A stretch of DNA of 64,000 nt. Origin: Saururus chinensis. Taxonomy: Eukaryota; Streptophyta; Magnoliopsida; Piperales; Saururaceae. Every line of letters begins with the position of its first letter. The first letter of the stretch is position 1. The stretch lies in contig CP141150.1 of the NCBI GenBank assembly GCA_035235625.1, positions 12,462,001 through 12,526,000 of the forward strand, read 5' to 3'. A program made the position numbers and the translations under genes. Under the pieces are notes generated by a model, which was given only the letters and a program-made list of their open reading frames with translations, did not search any database and was not told where the DNA came from. Positions 1-11,519 of this stretch are shown here, piece by piece.

Positions 1-3000
1 AGCTACCTAAAAAGCATGTGGGCCCACAATATGCTTTCTACGTAGTTAAAAACTTCACTTTTAAATTCTAAAGCAATACACTTTTGTTGAAAAAGAGTTT
101 TGTAATCCTTTCAAAATTCAAAACTACTTTTTTGTTTAAACCTTTACTTCGTAGAATTATAGCATTTAAAAACAAGAATTTTTTGAAAAACACAAATTGA
201 ATAAAGAAGAGTTTTAAATTATCTTTTAATACGATTTACTTTTATTTTCTAAAAATTAAGTCATGCACTCTCGATTATCCGCTTTTGAAAAATACCATAA
301 AATCTGAAAAGAAATAATGCAAACTTGAAAACATACAATGAAACTTGAAATTTATTTTAAAAAATATGTAAATAGTTTTAAAATTTTCAAACTTCTCAAA
401 AAAGACATGCGAATTTGAAGATATAATTTGCAGCTTAGAAATTTCTTTTTAAAACTTATAACTCGTGTTAGTATATTCTAAATACACAAAGTTCCTAAAA
501 AGAGTCTATGACCGTTTATTTCCAATGACCTTTTGTAAGGATGATTATCGTGCCATCTAACTAGATTATGAAGAAAACTACCAAACAACTACATCTAATA
601 GAAAAAGACAAATAAATAGTAATTTAGATTTAATCAACATCATAAGATGATGCTAACTACTACACACCAGTTACACCACAACTCGATCAGATCCAATCGT
701 AGTTCTATGTGCCCTACCAAATACAACATGCAAATACTAGCAAATTGTAGCTTCTTCCTACAAATTCTAATTAACTGAAAACTATACATACCAAATTTAC
801 ACAAATGCAAGGGGATAATCACGCTAAAAAAAATAGATGAACTACCACAAAAATCAATTTGTTATGTATTAAAAAGCTTCATAAAATTAATATATCAAGC
901 TAAGATGCAAGTACAATATAAGTCAAGCATATGATGCAATACCATTTATATGTTATGGTTAAGCACGATAAACTAAAAAATTACTAAAGAATCCCGAAAG
1001 AGACCTTACTACTAAGCATGCATATCATGTTTTCTAAATGAATTTAAACCAAATAAATTTTATATACATGTTGTATAGTAAGTTTTCATAAACATATTTC
1101 GAAGATCATGTTTTGTTAGAGAAAAAACTCAGATGGAGATATATTGTTTTCTAAAAGATTAGTTTCAAAAAAACAAGATTTCAATAAATATGCACACGTC
1201 ATTCGTTTATGGGAAAGTTTAAGATAAATATTTTCAAAATCCACTTGTCATGTTTCTTAAACTTGAAGAAAGTGTTCAAAAAAATTATGCAATAGGTATA
1301 AAAAAAAATACTGTTAAGAAACAAGATCATCTTTACAATGCATGATTTGAAAGCGTATGGTTTGAAAATAATTTTTCTAAGGTTGTTAAGCTACCTAAAA
1401 AGCATGTGGGCCCACAACTCTTTCCTTAAATAAGAGTTTCGAAATCCATTCAAAATTCAAAACTACTTTTTTGTTTATACTTTTGTTTCGAAATCATCTT
1501 TTAATACAATTTACTTTTATTTTCTACAAATTAAAATCATATAATTTTGATTATCCGCATGTCAAAAATACCATAAAATCTAAAAACAGATAATACAACT
1601 TGAAATTTATTTTAAAAAATATGCAAGTAGTTTTAAAAAAAATGAACTTTTGAAAAAAGCACATGCACATTTGAAGATATGATTTGTAGTTTAAAAATTC
1701 CCTTTGAAAACTTAGGACTAATGTTATTGTATTCTAAATATACAAAGTTCCTAGATAGATAATATGGCTGTTTATTTCCAATGACCTTTTGTTAGGTTAA
1801 TTATCATGCCAGCTAACTAGATAATGAAGGAGACTACTAAACAACTTCATCTCAAAGAAAAAGGCTAATAAACAATAATTTTGATCTAGTTGCGCCTCAA
1901 CTGGATCAAACTCAATCATAGTTCTGTGTGCCCTAGTAAGTACAACGTCAAATACTAGCACAATTGCAGCTTCTTCCGACAAATTCTAGCTATATGAAAA
2001 CTATGCATACCAAATTTACACAAATGCATTGTGACAATCATGCTTAACAGAATGGATAAACCATCATAAGAAGCAATTTGTTATTTATTATAAAGTTTAA
2101 TAAATAAATATCTTAAACTAAGATGTCAATATTATATAAATTAAGTATATCATCTGCAATACCATTTATAAGTTATGGTTAAGCTGATAAACTAGAAATT
2201 GTCCAAGAATACCAAAAAATGTGCTTACCATGTTTTCTAAATAAATTTTTTTTAAAACAAATACATTTTATATACATGTTGTATAGCAAGTTTTCATTAA
2301 CATATTCCAACGATCATGTTTTGATAAAGAAAAAACTCAGCTCTCAATATATTATTTTCTAAAAATTTTGTTTCCCAAAAATATGATTTCAAAAATTATG
2401 CACATGTCATTAGTTTAACGAAAATTTTAAGAAAAATATTTTCAAAATCTACTTTGAATGTTTCCGAAACATAAAGAAAGTGTTCAAAAAGAGTATGCAA
2501 TAAATATTAAAAAAATATTTTTTCAAATACATGATCATCAGAAAGTTTAAGAAAAATATTTTCAAATTTTACTTGTAATGTTTTCTAAACTTAAGGGAAG
2601 TGTTCAAAATAAGTATGCAGTAGGTATTAAAAAGATATTTTTTAAATGCAATCTTTACAAGGCAATTTTCAAAAACGTAAGGTTTGAAAATTATTTTTCT
2701 TTAAGTTGTTAAGCTACCTAAAAAGTATATGGGCCCACAACATGCTTTCTACATAGTTAAAAACTTCACTTTTAAATTCTAAAGCAATACACTTTCGTTG
2801 AAAAAGAGTTTTAAAATCCTATCAAAATTCAAAACTACTTTTTTATTTAAATCTTTACTTCGTGGAATTATATGTCTTGAAAACAAAAGTTTTTTGAAAA
2901 CACAAATTGGGAAAAAAGTTTTAAATCATCTTTTAATATGATTTAGTTTTATTTTCTAAAAATCAAGTCATGCACTTTCGATTATCCACTTTTGAAAAAT

Positions 3001-4260
3001 ATCATAAAATCTGAAAATAGATTATGCAATTTTGAAAACACAACTTGAAATTTATGTTAAAGAAAATGCAAATAGTTTTAAAATTTTTAACTTCTGAAAA
3101 AACGACATGCAACTTTGAATACATGATTTTGAGTTTAGAAATTCTTTTTTAAAATTTATAACTCGTGTTACTATATTTTAAATACACAAAGTTCCTAGAG
3201 AGAGACTATGATTGTTTATTTCTCATGACCTTTTGTAAGGATGATTATCATACTAGCTAACTAGATTATGAAGAAGGCTACTAAACAGCTACCTCTAATA
3301 AAAAAAAACTAACAACAAGGAGTGATTCATATCGAACTAACATCGTAAGATGATGCTAGCTACCTATGCACCAATTGTACCTCAACTAGATCATATCCAA
3401 TCATAGTTCTACGTGCCTTACTAAATACAATGAACAAATACTAGTACAATTACAACTTCTTAGAAATTCTAAAATTTATACGAATGGAGGGGGATAATCA
3501 CGCTTAAAAGAATGGATGAACCATCACAAAAAGTAATTTGTTATGTATTATAAAACTTCATAAATTAATATAGTAAGCTAATATGCAAGTACCATATAAA
3601 TAAAGCATATAATGTCATGGTTAAGCACGATAAACAAGAAATTGCTAAAGAATCCCAAAAGTGACCTTACTACTAAATGTGCATATTATGTTTTCTAGGT
3701 GATTTTTAAAACAAAAATACGTTTTATATGCATGTTGTATAGCAAGTTTTCATAAACATATTTCGAAGATCATGTTTTGTCAAAGAAAAAACTTAGCCCT
3801 CAAAAACATTGGTTTTTAAAAGATTTGTTTTAAAAAAAACATGAAAAATCAAAGCACAAGTCATTAGTTTAAGGGAAATTTTTAAAAAGTACCTCCATAA
3901 CATATTTTCAAAATCTACATGTCATGAATCTTAAACTCAAAGCAAAGTGTTCAAAAAAATTATGCAACATGTATCAAAAAGATATTTTTAAAAAACATGG
4001 TTGGCTTTACATGACAAGATTTGAAAGTGCAAAGTTCAAAAATAATTTTCTTCGGTTGCTAAGCTACTTAAGAAGCATGTGGGCACGTAGTTAAAAACTT
4101 CACTTTTAAATTTCAAAGTAATATTCTTTCTTGGAATGAGAGTTTTAAAATCCTTTCAAAATTTAAAACTACTTTTTTTAAACCATTCCTTCATAGATTT
4201 ATAATTTTGAAAACAAGAGTTTCAAAAATTACAAATTGTGAAAAGATAATTTTAAATCAC
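1..4260. repeat. Tandem array of a ~1.35 kb unit (three units plus a partial fourth)
   Basis: The motif AGCTACCTAAAAAGCATGTG opens the window and recurs, slightly changed, at 1,389, 2,712 and 4,062, each time followed by GGCCCAC or a variant. The units are therefore about 1,388, 1,323 and 1,350 bp, and a fourth breaks off near 4,260. Blocks inside the units stay in the same order, for example the stretch around 650-800, 1,890-2,040 and 3,350-3,480. Unit 2 lacks part of its first 100 bases. The units look roughly 80-85% alike by eye. The array probably extends left of the window. No protein is recognisable in it, and the short open frames recur only because the unit recurs. It could be a satellite or a tandemly multiplied piece of a transposon. 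Confidence 0.85.
2405..2645. repeat. Short internal duplication within array unit 2
   Basis: About 115-120 bp is present twice side by side (about 2,405-2,525 and 2,530-2,645). Both copies contain TTTAAGAAAAATATTTTCAA followed by a GTGTTCAAAA block and a run ending in ATATTTTTT. The neighbouring units hold this stretch once. Confidence 0.6.
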
Positions 4261-4749
4261 ATACTTATGACAAAAGGGCAGATTTTCTTTCCAAAAGACA
4301 ACTTCTAAGTTTTGGTGAAAAGTACATTAAATAGTAGAGAATGTAAAAAAAGTAGTAAAGTTAGCAATCCAACATTGCTTGTGCATCAGTGATATATGTA
4401 CATGTGTTTAGTGAGCACTTTTGCTCCAAGAAACTGCTATACTTACATTTCGTAACAACATTTCATATACTTCCTAGATCTAAAAAAAGACTACGAAAAT
4501 AGAACAAAAAATGGTAAGTCGGATAGACACTAAGACATAGGGAAGAAAACACACCTAGATTACCAAAAGAGATTTCCTTTGTTCCTAACACGACCAAAGT
4601 CCAAACCAGCAGAGGAACATGAATTACCCAATTGACAAAATGATTAAAAATTTTAAACTAAACACAGAATTTGTAATAAAAGCAAGATACATGCTCACTG
4701 GTCAAAAGGAGTCAGTCAAAGAAAGTCTTAGTGAGGAACTAAATGATAG
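4261..4749. other. AT-rich stretch with no recognised feature
   Basis: Sequence after the array breaks off. I see no gene, repeat boundary or RNA gene here. Confidence 0.5.
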
Positions 4750-5425
4750 TTGGCTAAATCTTGAGTGAGGAAAAACTGCACATAAGCAGAGAACTCAGAA
4801 AAAGAATCGAGGGAAACTTCTAAAACACAAATGATAACAAAGTTGCATAAGGCTAGTAAAAATACCTAAACAAACATTAGCAGCAAAATTTTATTTAAAA
4901 TACTCAAAAAGGAAACTCAAGAAATACCCCATAGGTAAAGAATAAAGATTGTTCAAAAGGACGAAATACACCAAGAGAAACATTGAAATCCTTAATGTAG
5001 TAGGACATGAGGAAAATAACTACATGGAGTTCAAAACTATTTTTTTTTTTCGTTAGAAAAGTTATAAACCCCCCAAAAAACTGATGGTTGGCCAAACGTT
5101 GAGTGAAGAAAAATGTCACATGCAAATCAGTAGATAGAACTCAGAAAAAGAATCTAGGGAAACTTCTAAAAGACAAACAATAAAGCACCACATGAAGTTG
5201 CATAAGTCTGTACCCTAAAACAAGCAATAGCAACAAAAAATTTAATTAAAACTCAAAAAGGAAACTTCAGAAATACTACGTAGGTAAGGAATAAAGATTG
5301 TTCAAAAGGACAAAATACAGAGAACAAAAACAATGAAATCCTTGAAGTATTAAGACATGATTATTCAAAAATTGATTTTTTTCCGTTAGAAAAGCTATGA
5401 ACCCCAAAACAGAAGGATAAGTGAA
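4750..5425. repeat. Two-copy tandem duplication of ~340 bp
   Basis: A unit starting near GTTGGCTAAATCTTGAGTGA (about 4,749) repeats about 340 bp later near 5,088. Both copies share GAACTCAGAAAAAGAATC, GGAAACTTC, an ATTGTTCAAAAGGA block and a T-run followed by CGTTAGAAAAG. A partial third start follows at about 5,371. The copies are diverged by small indels. No coding function is visible. Confidence 0.7.
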
Positions 5426-6277
5426 AACTCATTGCAAGCAAAAAAAAACAAAACTTGAAAAAGTGATAGTCGGTAAAAAGCTTTCAGACGAAGAAAAACC
5501 AATATACTGATTAATAATGGGGAAATAAAAAGCAACAAAAAACAGATTATATCAAGGGATGGAGATGGTATAAAATTATGAATAAATAGGCAAAAACTTA
5601 ACATAAATGGCCCACACTAATGACAAGAATAAGGAATTTATAAAAAAAACCTAAACCAAAAAACTGCACATACACTTGAGAAAGAAAAGCTGAAAAGACA
5701 GAATCTATATGTAACTGGGGATAAACAATGATGTTGAAAGAGGGGGTGCCGACGGTCAGGAAGCGGCCTTACAAGATAAAAATGGCTGGCGCGGAGGAGA
5801 AATATGAGAAGAATGGGTCAGGTACCAGCATATAGAAATATGAGAACATGGGTGACCTAAGCTGAGAAGAAAAATGGGATAATAAGTTCCAAGAAAACTT
5901 ACAAAAACAATACAAAGTTAAAATAACAAAACGGGAGAAAATTTTGAAGATAAAGAGCTTGAAAAAACCATACATTCCCACTGCTACTACATGAATGAAA
6001 ACATATTGAAGCCATCATGTTAGAAATAAGATATCATTTCTAACATGAAAAAAAGTAAAATAAGAAATCAGCAATACCTAATAACATTATATTAGAAAGC
6101 ATATCTCAAACTACTACACATTTCTTCGATCCCAACAATCAAAGGCATGGTTACAGAGTAAGTCCGTATTAAATAAAAACAACCCTTAACATATAAATTA
6201 AATAGCTATCCTTCAATTCAAGAAAAATAAACGTAAATATAAACATTCGATTAAATTAAAAAAGACAAATTACGACC
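5426..6277. other. AT-rich stretch next to the RPS2 remnant; possible intron sequence with a hairpin
   Basis: No gene is recognised. If the RPS2 remnant keeps its original structure, the part next to 6,277 is intron, because the coding match stops at a GT on the minus strand. A perfect inverted repeat lies at 6,015-6,048, with arms TCATGTTAGAAAT and ATTTCTAACATGA around a short loop. I could not find the last RPS2 exon anywhere in 4,260-6,270. Confidence 0.45.
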
Positions 6278-7000
6278 TTGACAAAGTTCCCCAGGGTCTT
6301 GGTGGAGTCCCTGGAGGAGGTGAACACGTCCTCAATACCCGTGAACTGCAGCACCTTCTTCGGCACCCTCGCTGCAACAATCCCAGCGCCTCGCGGCGTC
6401 GGCACCATCCGCGACCCGCACTTCCCAGTGACCTTGCAATGGCACGGTATGCGGCTTACCGATCTTGTTCCCCTAGTAACCCCTCTTGATAGGGATCACT
6501 GAGAGCTTGGCAAGAATAATCGCCCCTCGGATCACAGTTGACACCTCCTTGTTGCACTTGACACCGAGGCCAACGTGGCCATTGCCGTCTCCAACGACGA
6601 CGAAGGCCTTGAACCGAGTGTGCTGCCCGGCGCGTGTCTGCTTCTGCACCGGCATGATCTTCATGACCTCATCCTTAAGCTGGGGTCCCAAGAGGGTCTC
6701 AATGATCTGGTGCTCCTTCACCGGAAGCGAGCAGAGGTAGATGTGCTCCAAAGATCGGATCTTTCCCTCCTTGACGAGGCGGCCGAGATCTGTGATGGGG
6801 ACCCGCTTCTCCTCCTCCTCGCGGCTCCCCCATGCCTGCTGCCACAGCGGTATCGGCGGACGCGGTCGACCCTGGGGCCACCCCGCCGAATCCGTGACCG
6901 AAGCCACCTCGATCAAGGAGGGAAATACCAGAAAGTGATGGGGAGAAGAGGGAACGAGGGGGGCGGCGAATGGCAGCTCGCCGTAACCCATTCTGGAGCG
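6278..7000 (-). pseudogene. RPS2: Broken cytosolic ribosomal protein S2 (uS5) gene, 5' exon(s) only
   Basis: The minus strand encodes a clear match to eukaryotic 40S protein S2, which lies near the decoding site of the small subunit. Recognisable blocks are [69 protein letters not shown] and [14 protein letters not shown]. After RGY, the Trp codon of the family's [12 protein letters not shown] motif reads TAG (6,473-6,475). One extra base follows shortly after. Three residues (family VTV) are missing after CGS, and the match then continues through [16 protein letters not shown] to TLGNFVK, where a GT follows at 6,277. The Gly/Arg-rich N-terminus is also frame-shifted. The final exon (family ATFDC onward) is absent. 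The GT after NFVK suggests an unprocessed, intron-bearing copy rather than a retrocopy. Its 5' flank was duplicated to 42,450-42,714 without the coding part. Confidence 0.88.
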
Positions 7001-7300
7001 GAGGGAAGAAGAAGAAGGGGGAATTTGTGGAAGGGAAACCAAAGGAGAAGAAGAGGGCCGGCTTCCGCTCCCCTGCCTTCAAATACAAATTCTTCTAGGC
7101 CAATCCCCAACGGTCCATCCCTTGCTTCAAATCTACGTCAATCCCAAACGGTCGATCGCCTCAATCTGATCAATCAAGATTTGATTTTTTCCGACCGTTG
7201 CAAATCCAGTTTGGATCAACACACCACCGACCTTCGCCGACCTTGCTCCTCTTCCCCGTTATGTATCAGACTCAGTTATAGAAAGAATGCGGCGTCTTTA

Positions 7301-9309
7301 TTTTTATGAAAATTACATTTAGGTCTTCACTGTAAGATTAATCATGGACGGCTCCTCACCAAAATTTATTTGTTCAGGACGTCCTTTCTAGCTTTTTACA
7401 ATCGTAAGATTCATAACGAGCCTAGGCTCTCAGGCTGACATGTGATTACGTGATTTTATACCTTTAAGGCCGTCGGATTTGGATCTCATGGCCCACGTTA
7501 CTTAAAGATTAAATGCCCCTAAATCTTAAAGGCAGCTCCCGCAGTCACGTATGAGCCTAGGCCCATATAAACATGCATCTTTTACAATTCCCTTTAAGTC
7601 TCACTTTTTTAGGGTGATTTCAAATTAACCTTCACCCTTGCCAACTTCTCTTTGAAGTTAACATTCAAAGAAGAAGAAACATGATTGCATTGAGTAAAAT
7701 GTGTATATTCGAGAAGTGTCGGGCTGTTGTTACTTTGTGTGTATATATTTAGTGTTAGTTTAATATCAGTATGTAGAAGTTTGATGTAAATTGATATTGT
7801 AGTAATCAAATGTAAAATGTCTAGAAACTCAAGGAATTCCATCTCTTTCTAGTCCATGTGGCAAGCATTTACGCAAAAGTGGGCACCAACATCCATCTCT
7901 AATCAATTGATGATGTTGTTGCCTCTAGCATAGAGAATCCTCTTCATTATGAATCTCTTTTCTTAGTTACTAAGAGAAATTATTTTAAGTACAAAACCTC
8001 TTAATATGTAAAATAAATTGATTTTTACCATTCTTTGAACTAGGACCCATTATCTAGAGAGAGATATTTCTTTAAGTGCTTTTAAATAACTGATAGCTCA
8101 AGATGAATCAATTTCTTTTTGTTTGACATACAAACTTCAACATCCAAAGGACAATAATATACTACTTTACTTTGTCGTATGAGAAACAAAGAAGAGCAAT
8201 TTCATTTGATAAAACTATTAAACTTAGTTGTTACCTAAAATTTTCACCACAAAGTACAAATACAATTCATTAGAAACAATTAATTAGTTATCATTAAACA
8301 AACAAACAGAAAGAAGCAAAGTGAATTGCATCTTTCACCATTTCTCACCAAAATATATTTAATGGTCTACAATAAGTGATACAAATAGAACATTTTCAAG
8401 TTGAACATTAAGATTTTCTCATTCTCCCCTTGTACAAGATGCCATGTAATCTTGACACTGAATTTTCTTTTGTCATAGCATTAACCACTAGCATCAAATA
8501 CTCTTCCAAATGAATCAGCCTTACGAGCAAATTATACCTGAGCTAAAAGTAAATTTATACAAAAAATTGTGAAAATCATAGTGTTATTGTAGCACTTAGA
8601 ATTACGTTAAATCGTGATCAAGCAATTATGAGTTTTAAGACACAAAATCAATTTAGAAACCTTAAAAAAATAAAACAAGCTATTGTTATATTATACTAGT
8701 GACAAAATTGAATAAGAAAAGCAGCTATTGTAACTTTATTTTAAAAATTGAATCACATAATAGCCAACTAAGATTTTGTACAGAGAACAACAAGAATACA
8801 TTTATATTGTTGCTCAGAATACTCAAAAGCTATTGTATATGTTATCATTTATGAAGATTTGGATAAAAGAATATTGAACTCAGAATAATAAATTTATAAT
8901 ATGAGTTCTTTATTTTCATATTATAAGCTCTCACAAATAAAAATATCCCAAGATTAATCATGTCATTCATTTACATTTACATTTCGAAAGAAAATTTATG
9001 TTCAAATGAAAAAAAAAACATCTTTCACATATGATCACGTGAAAAGTATATTATGGCTATTCATATCAACATTTTAAAGTAAAATATCAAGTCCTTGCAC
9101 ACTCACAAACATATTTATATGGTTCTATATTACAATCTCAAACCTAAAGTATAATCATACTATGCAAATACTATTATTGTCATAAATCATAAACAAATTG
9201 TAAAAATATACTTTGTAAATATTTCTTTTATACAAATAACTAATTCACAGGCATAGAGTAAAATTGTACTCTACAAATAGTTCATTGAAATAAGTAAATC
9301 ACTATCCTA
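7301..9309. other. AT-rich intergenic DNA inside IR1, no gene recognised
   Basis: The part near 7,300-7,600 would be distal upstream sequence of the RPS2 remnant. The rest is AT-rich with many stops in all frames. The same sequence is present inverted at about 40,371-42,430. Confidence 0.5.
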
Positions 9310-9782
9310 GGATAAAAAATTGCCAATAAGAAGCCAAGGCATAGAAGTGATGGTAGATTGGCACCGCATCCAATCCAATTCCAAAGTAAATGACAATCAT
9401 ATAAGAAATTTACTGCATAAACAAAGGTACATTCGGAGCAGATTTTATTTTACAATTTGATGATGATACAATGGATATGTTGGGTACCCTCATCAACTTT
9501 TCTAATAGAGCATAACAATGGATTCAACCCAATCCAAATCCTGCTAGAGGCTGAAGACTAATAATTATCAATAAAAGACTAGGCCTAATTGATAGAAATC
9601 TTAACATTCATGGCCTTAAATTATTTAGCCTGGGTCTCATTAAGATACAAAATACCCACATAGTGATTCCAAATTAAGGAGTAAATAAAAGCAATCTTAT
9701 TCAGGTGGTTTAATCTGCAGATATTCCAAGAAACTAAACTCATTAAGAAGATAAAGAATTTTGGTCATGTCTCAAGTAAAGT
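9310..9782 (-). mobile_element. L1-type LINE fragment, endonuclease domain (IR1 left copy)
   Basis: The minus strand carries decayed pieces of a plant L1 apurinic endonuclease, clearer in the partner copy at 39,898-40,370: a start like SWNICRLNHLNKVA, then RIWIGWNP and CTFVYAVN. These correspond to the family's SWNVRGLN, RIWIGW and CTFVYA motifs. The copy is interrupted by stops and ends abruptly at the LTR at 9,783. No reverse transcriptase is attached. Confidence 0.65.
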
Positions 9783-11277
9783 TGTAAGATCCAGTAATTA
9801 TTGTTTCCCAATTGTCTTAATTGTGGTTGACTTGTAAAAATTTAAGGAGTTTATACTTTTTAGCCTTTTAAGTTTTATAACTCTTTGTATAGGTTGAATT
9901 TAAATGCTACTAAGAATGCGCAAATCGGAGTTTGGATGAGTAAAATATAATTGGTCAAAGTTGTACTAGATGCACAAGTACTCGATTACTCGATTTATAC
10001 ATAAAATTGAGCTTTTTACTTAGCCTTTTGGACCCCTTTAAGTGAATAACAGGAATAGTTGCATTGCGACCAGCAGTAGTGCAGCCTGTCTCTGGATTGG
10101 TAGCAAAATTTCCCCCTTTCACTTGTTTTTTCTGTCTTTTGTTTTCACTATTAGCTGCCACCCACTGATCGGCCTCCGAATTGCCGCCTTGAGTCGGCGA
10201 TAGCGGGGTGCCAAGGTCTAGCCTCCTTGCCCCGATCGGTTCTGATTAGCTCGATTGGCCAACCCAGTAGTCTACCCTTTTTCTCTGGCGGCATCCATTT
10301 TCCACCACTAGATGTTGAACAACATGGTGCCAACGTCCATTCGGCTTCCCGTGATTCGACGACTGTTGGGTCACTGCCGTTTTCCATGTTTGCCCCCTGG
10401 CCTTGTCTGGTGTTTTGTAGACCAACAACAGCATGTCTGACGCCCCAACTCGGCACACTGTCACCCTTGGCTAAAACGGGTCCCTTCGTTTCTTTTGATT
10501 GGTGGATATGCTGCCACAATGTTAGCTAGTGGATAGCCACAGATGCTGGCTTGACCCAACGATGATAAGGTGTCGTCGTTCCTGACCTCCGTTGTTCCTC
10601 TCCTCTGTCCTATACTTCTTCTGCTTTTATATGTTCTATTTTGATCCGATTTGCTTTTATATGTTCTATTTTGATTTGATCTACTTTGAAATGCTCTATT
10701 TTGATATGATATGCTCCGATCTGATATGATATGATGGGATATGATATGATCCAATTTGCTTTGTTATGTGTTCTACTCTGCTCTGATATTGAGTGAGATG
10801 TGTGATTCTCGTAGTGTTTTGCTCACCTTTGTGAGATGCATGATTTCGCTGATTTGTTAGCTTCCATTTTACTTCAATGATTTTTGTCTGATTTTTGTAT
10901 GACTCTGATTAAATATTCAGATATGCGTAGTTTGATGCATGTGTTTTTGTACAGCCTGATGCATAAAATAGCCATTAGGCAGAACTATGTTCGGATCCGA
11001 TCGTATTGAAATAACCTCATAGATGTTATCTAATATGTATGTAGGCAACCAAAAGGCAATGTTGACCCGATCCAAATTAGTTATAAAATTAGGTTTGTTC
11101 CGCCTTATGCGCAATGGAGCACTAAAGCTCTGAAGTGCGTAGAGGAACGTTATGATTCTCACACACAAAGTTCACTGCTCTTGGTTGGTCTCATTCTATT
11201 TTTTTGTTAAATTAATTTACTCTGATTCTATGTTCCAAACCCCCGACTCAAGTCAGTTTCTTGGTCGTGGTGTTATA
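9783..11277 (-). mobile_element. LTR, probably Ty3/gypsy Tekay/Del-like (IR1 left copy)
   Basis: Read on the minus strand this block is bounded by TGTTATA-type and CTTACA ends. Its better-kept partner at 38,430-39,897 starts TGTAACACCACGACC and ends GGATCTTACA, which fits the TGTAACACC start common in chromovirus (Tekay/Del) LTRs. It is about 1.5 kb. I see no flanking 5-bp target duplication, so it may be one LTR of a truncated element rather than a clean solo LTR. A GC-richer section (10,140-10,560) lies inside it. It is an old, decayed fossil. Confidence 0.55.
10625..10770. repeat. Degenerate ~33 bp tandem repeats within the LTR
   Basis: TTTTATATGTTCTATTTTGA occurs twice 33 bp apart, followed by decayed copies and a run of GATATGATATGAT-like words. 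The partner LTR has a related run at about 38,940-39,070. Confidence 0.6.
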
Positions 11278-11317
11278 GTGTCACCAAAGCTTCTCCATGA
11301 TCACCTTCTACTATCTC
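11278..11317 (-). mobile_element. Short internal piece of gypsy copy B, left of the inserted copy A
   Basis: The reverse complement of this 40-bp stretch matches the gag-protease region of the same family as it appears at about 12,425-12,463 (shared word ATGGAGAAG, then TTGGTGAC). Its right end is the target word ATCTC. It is the other side of the copy B sequence that resumes at 23,687. Confidence 0.6.
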
Positions 11318-11512
11318 TGATGCAGATCAAATAACATTTACATAAATGGAACATTGAGATTGAATGAAGAAAAATCGAAGTTTTCTTTTTGGTGATCGAT
11401 TTAAGCTTATGGATGATTAACCAAGCTAGCGATTGATTGATCTCTTAAAGTCATTTATCAGCACTTGAAACGGCTTAGTGTAAAACGAAGTCAAGAGTTG
11501 AAGATGATGAGT
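11318..11512 (+). repeat. 5' LTR of gypsy copy A (shortened)
   Basis: It starts TGATGCAG and matches the first third of the 627-bp LTR at 37,763-38,389 and the 3' LTR at 23,127. It is rich in GATCGAT-like words. The rest of this LTR is missing here. Confidence 0.75.
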
Positions 11513-11519
11513 CGAGGTT

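Noticed and set aside
640-822. A short open frame recurring in the tandem array (also 1,797-1,982)
   Set aside because: The copies are not conserved as protein; the frame recurs because the unit recurs.
10151-10529. A 120-codon GC-rich open frame and overlapping frames on both strands
   Set aside because: It lies inside a decayed LTR. The duplicated copy at 39,193-39,468 changes many residues, and I recognise no domain.
9783-11277. Calling the Tekay-like block a clean solo LTR
   Set aside because: No 5-bp target duplication flanks either copy, and one side joins a LINE fragment abruptly, so a truncated element is equally likely.
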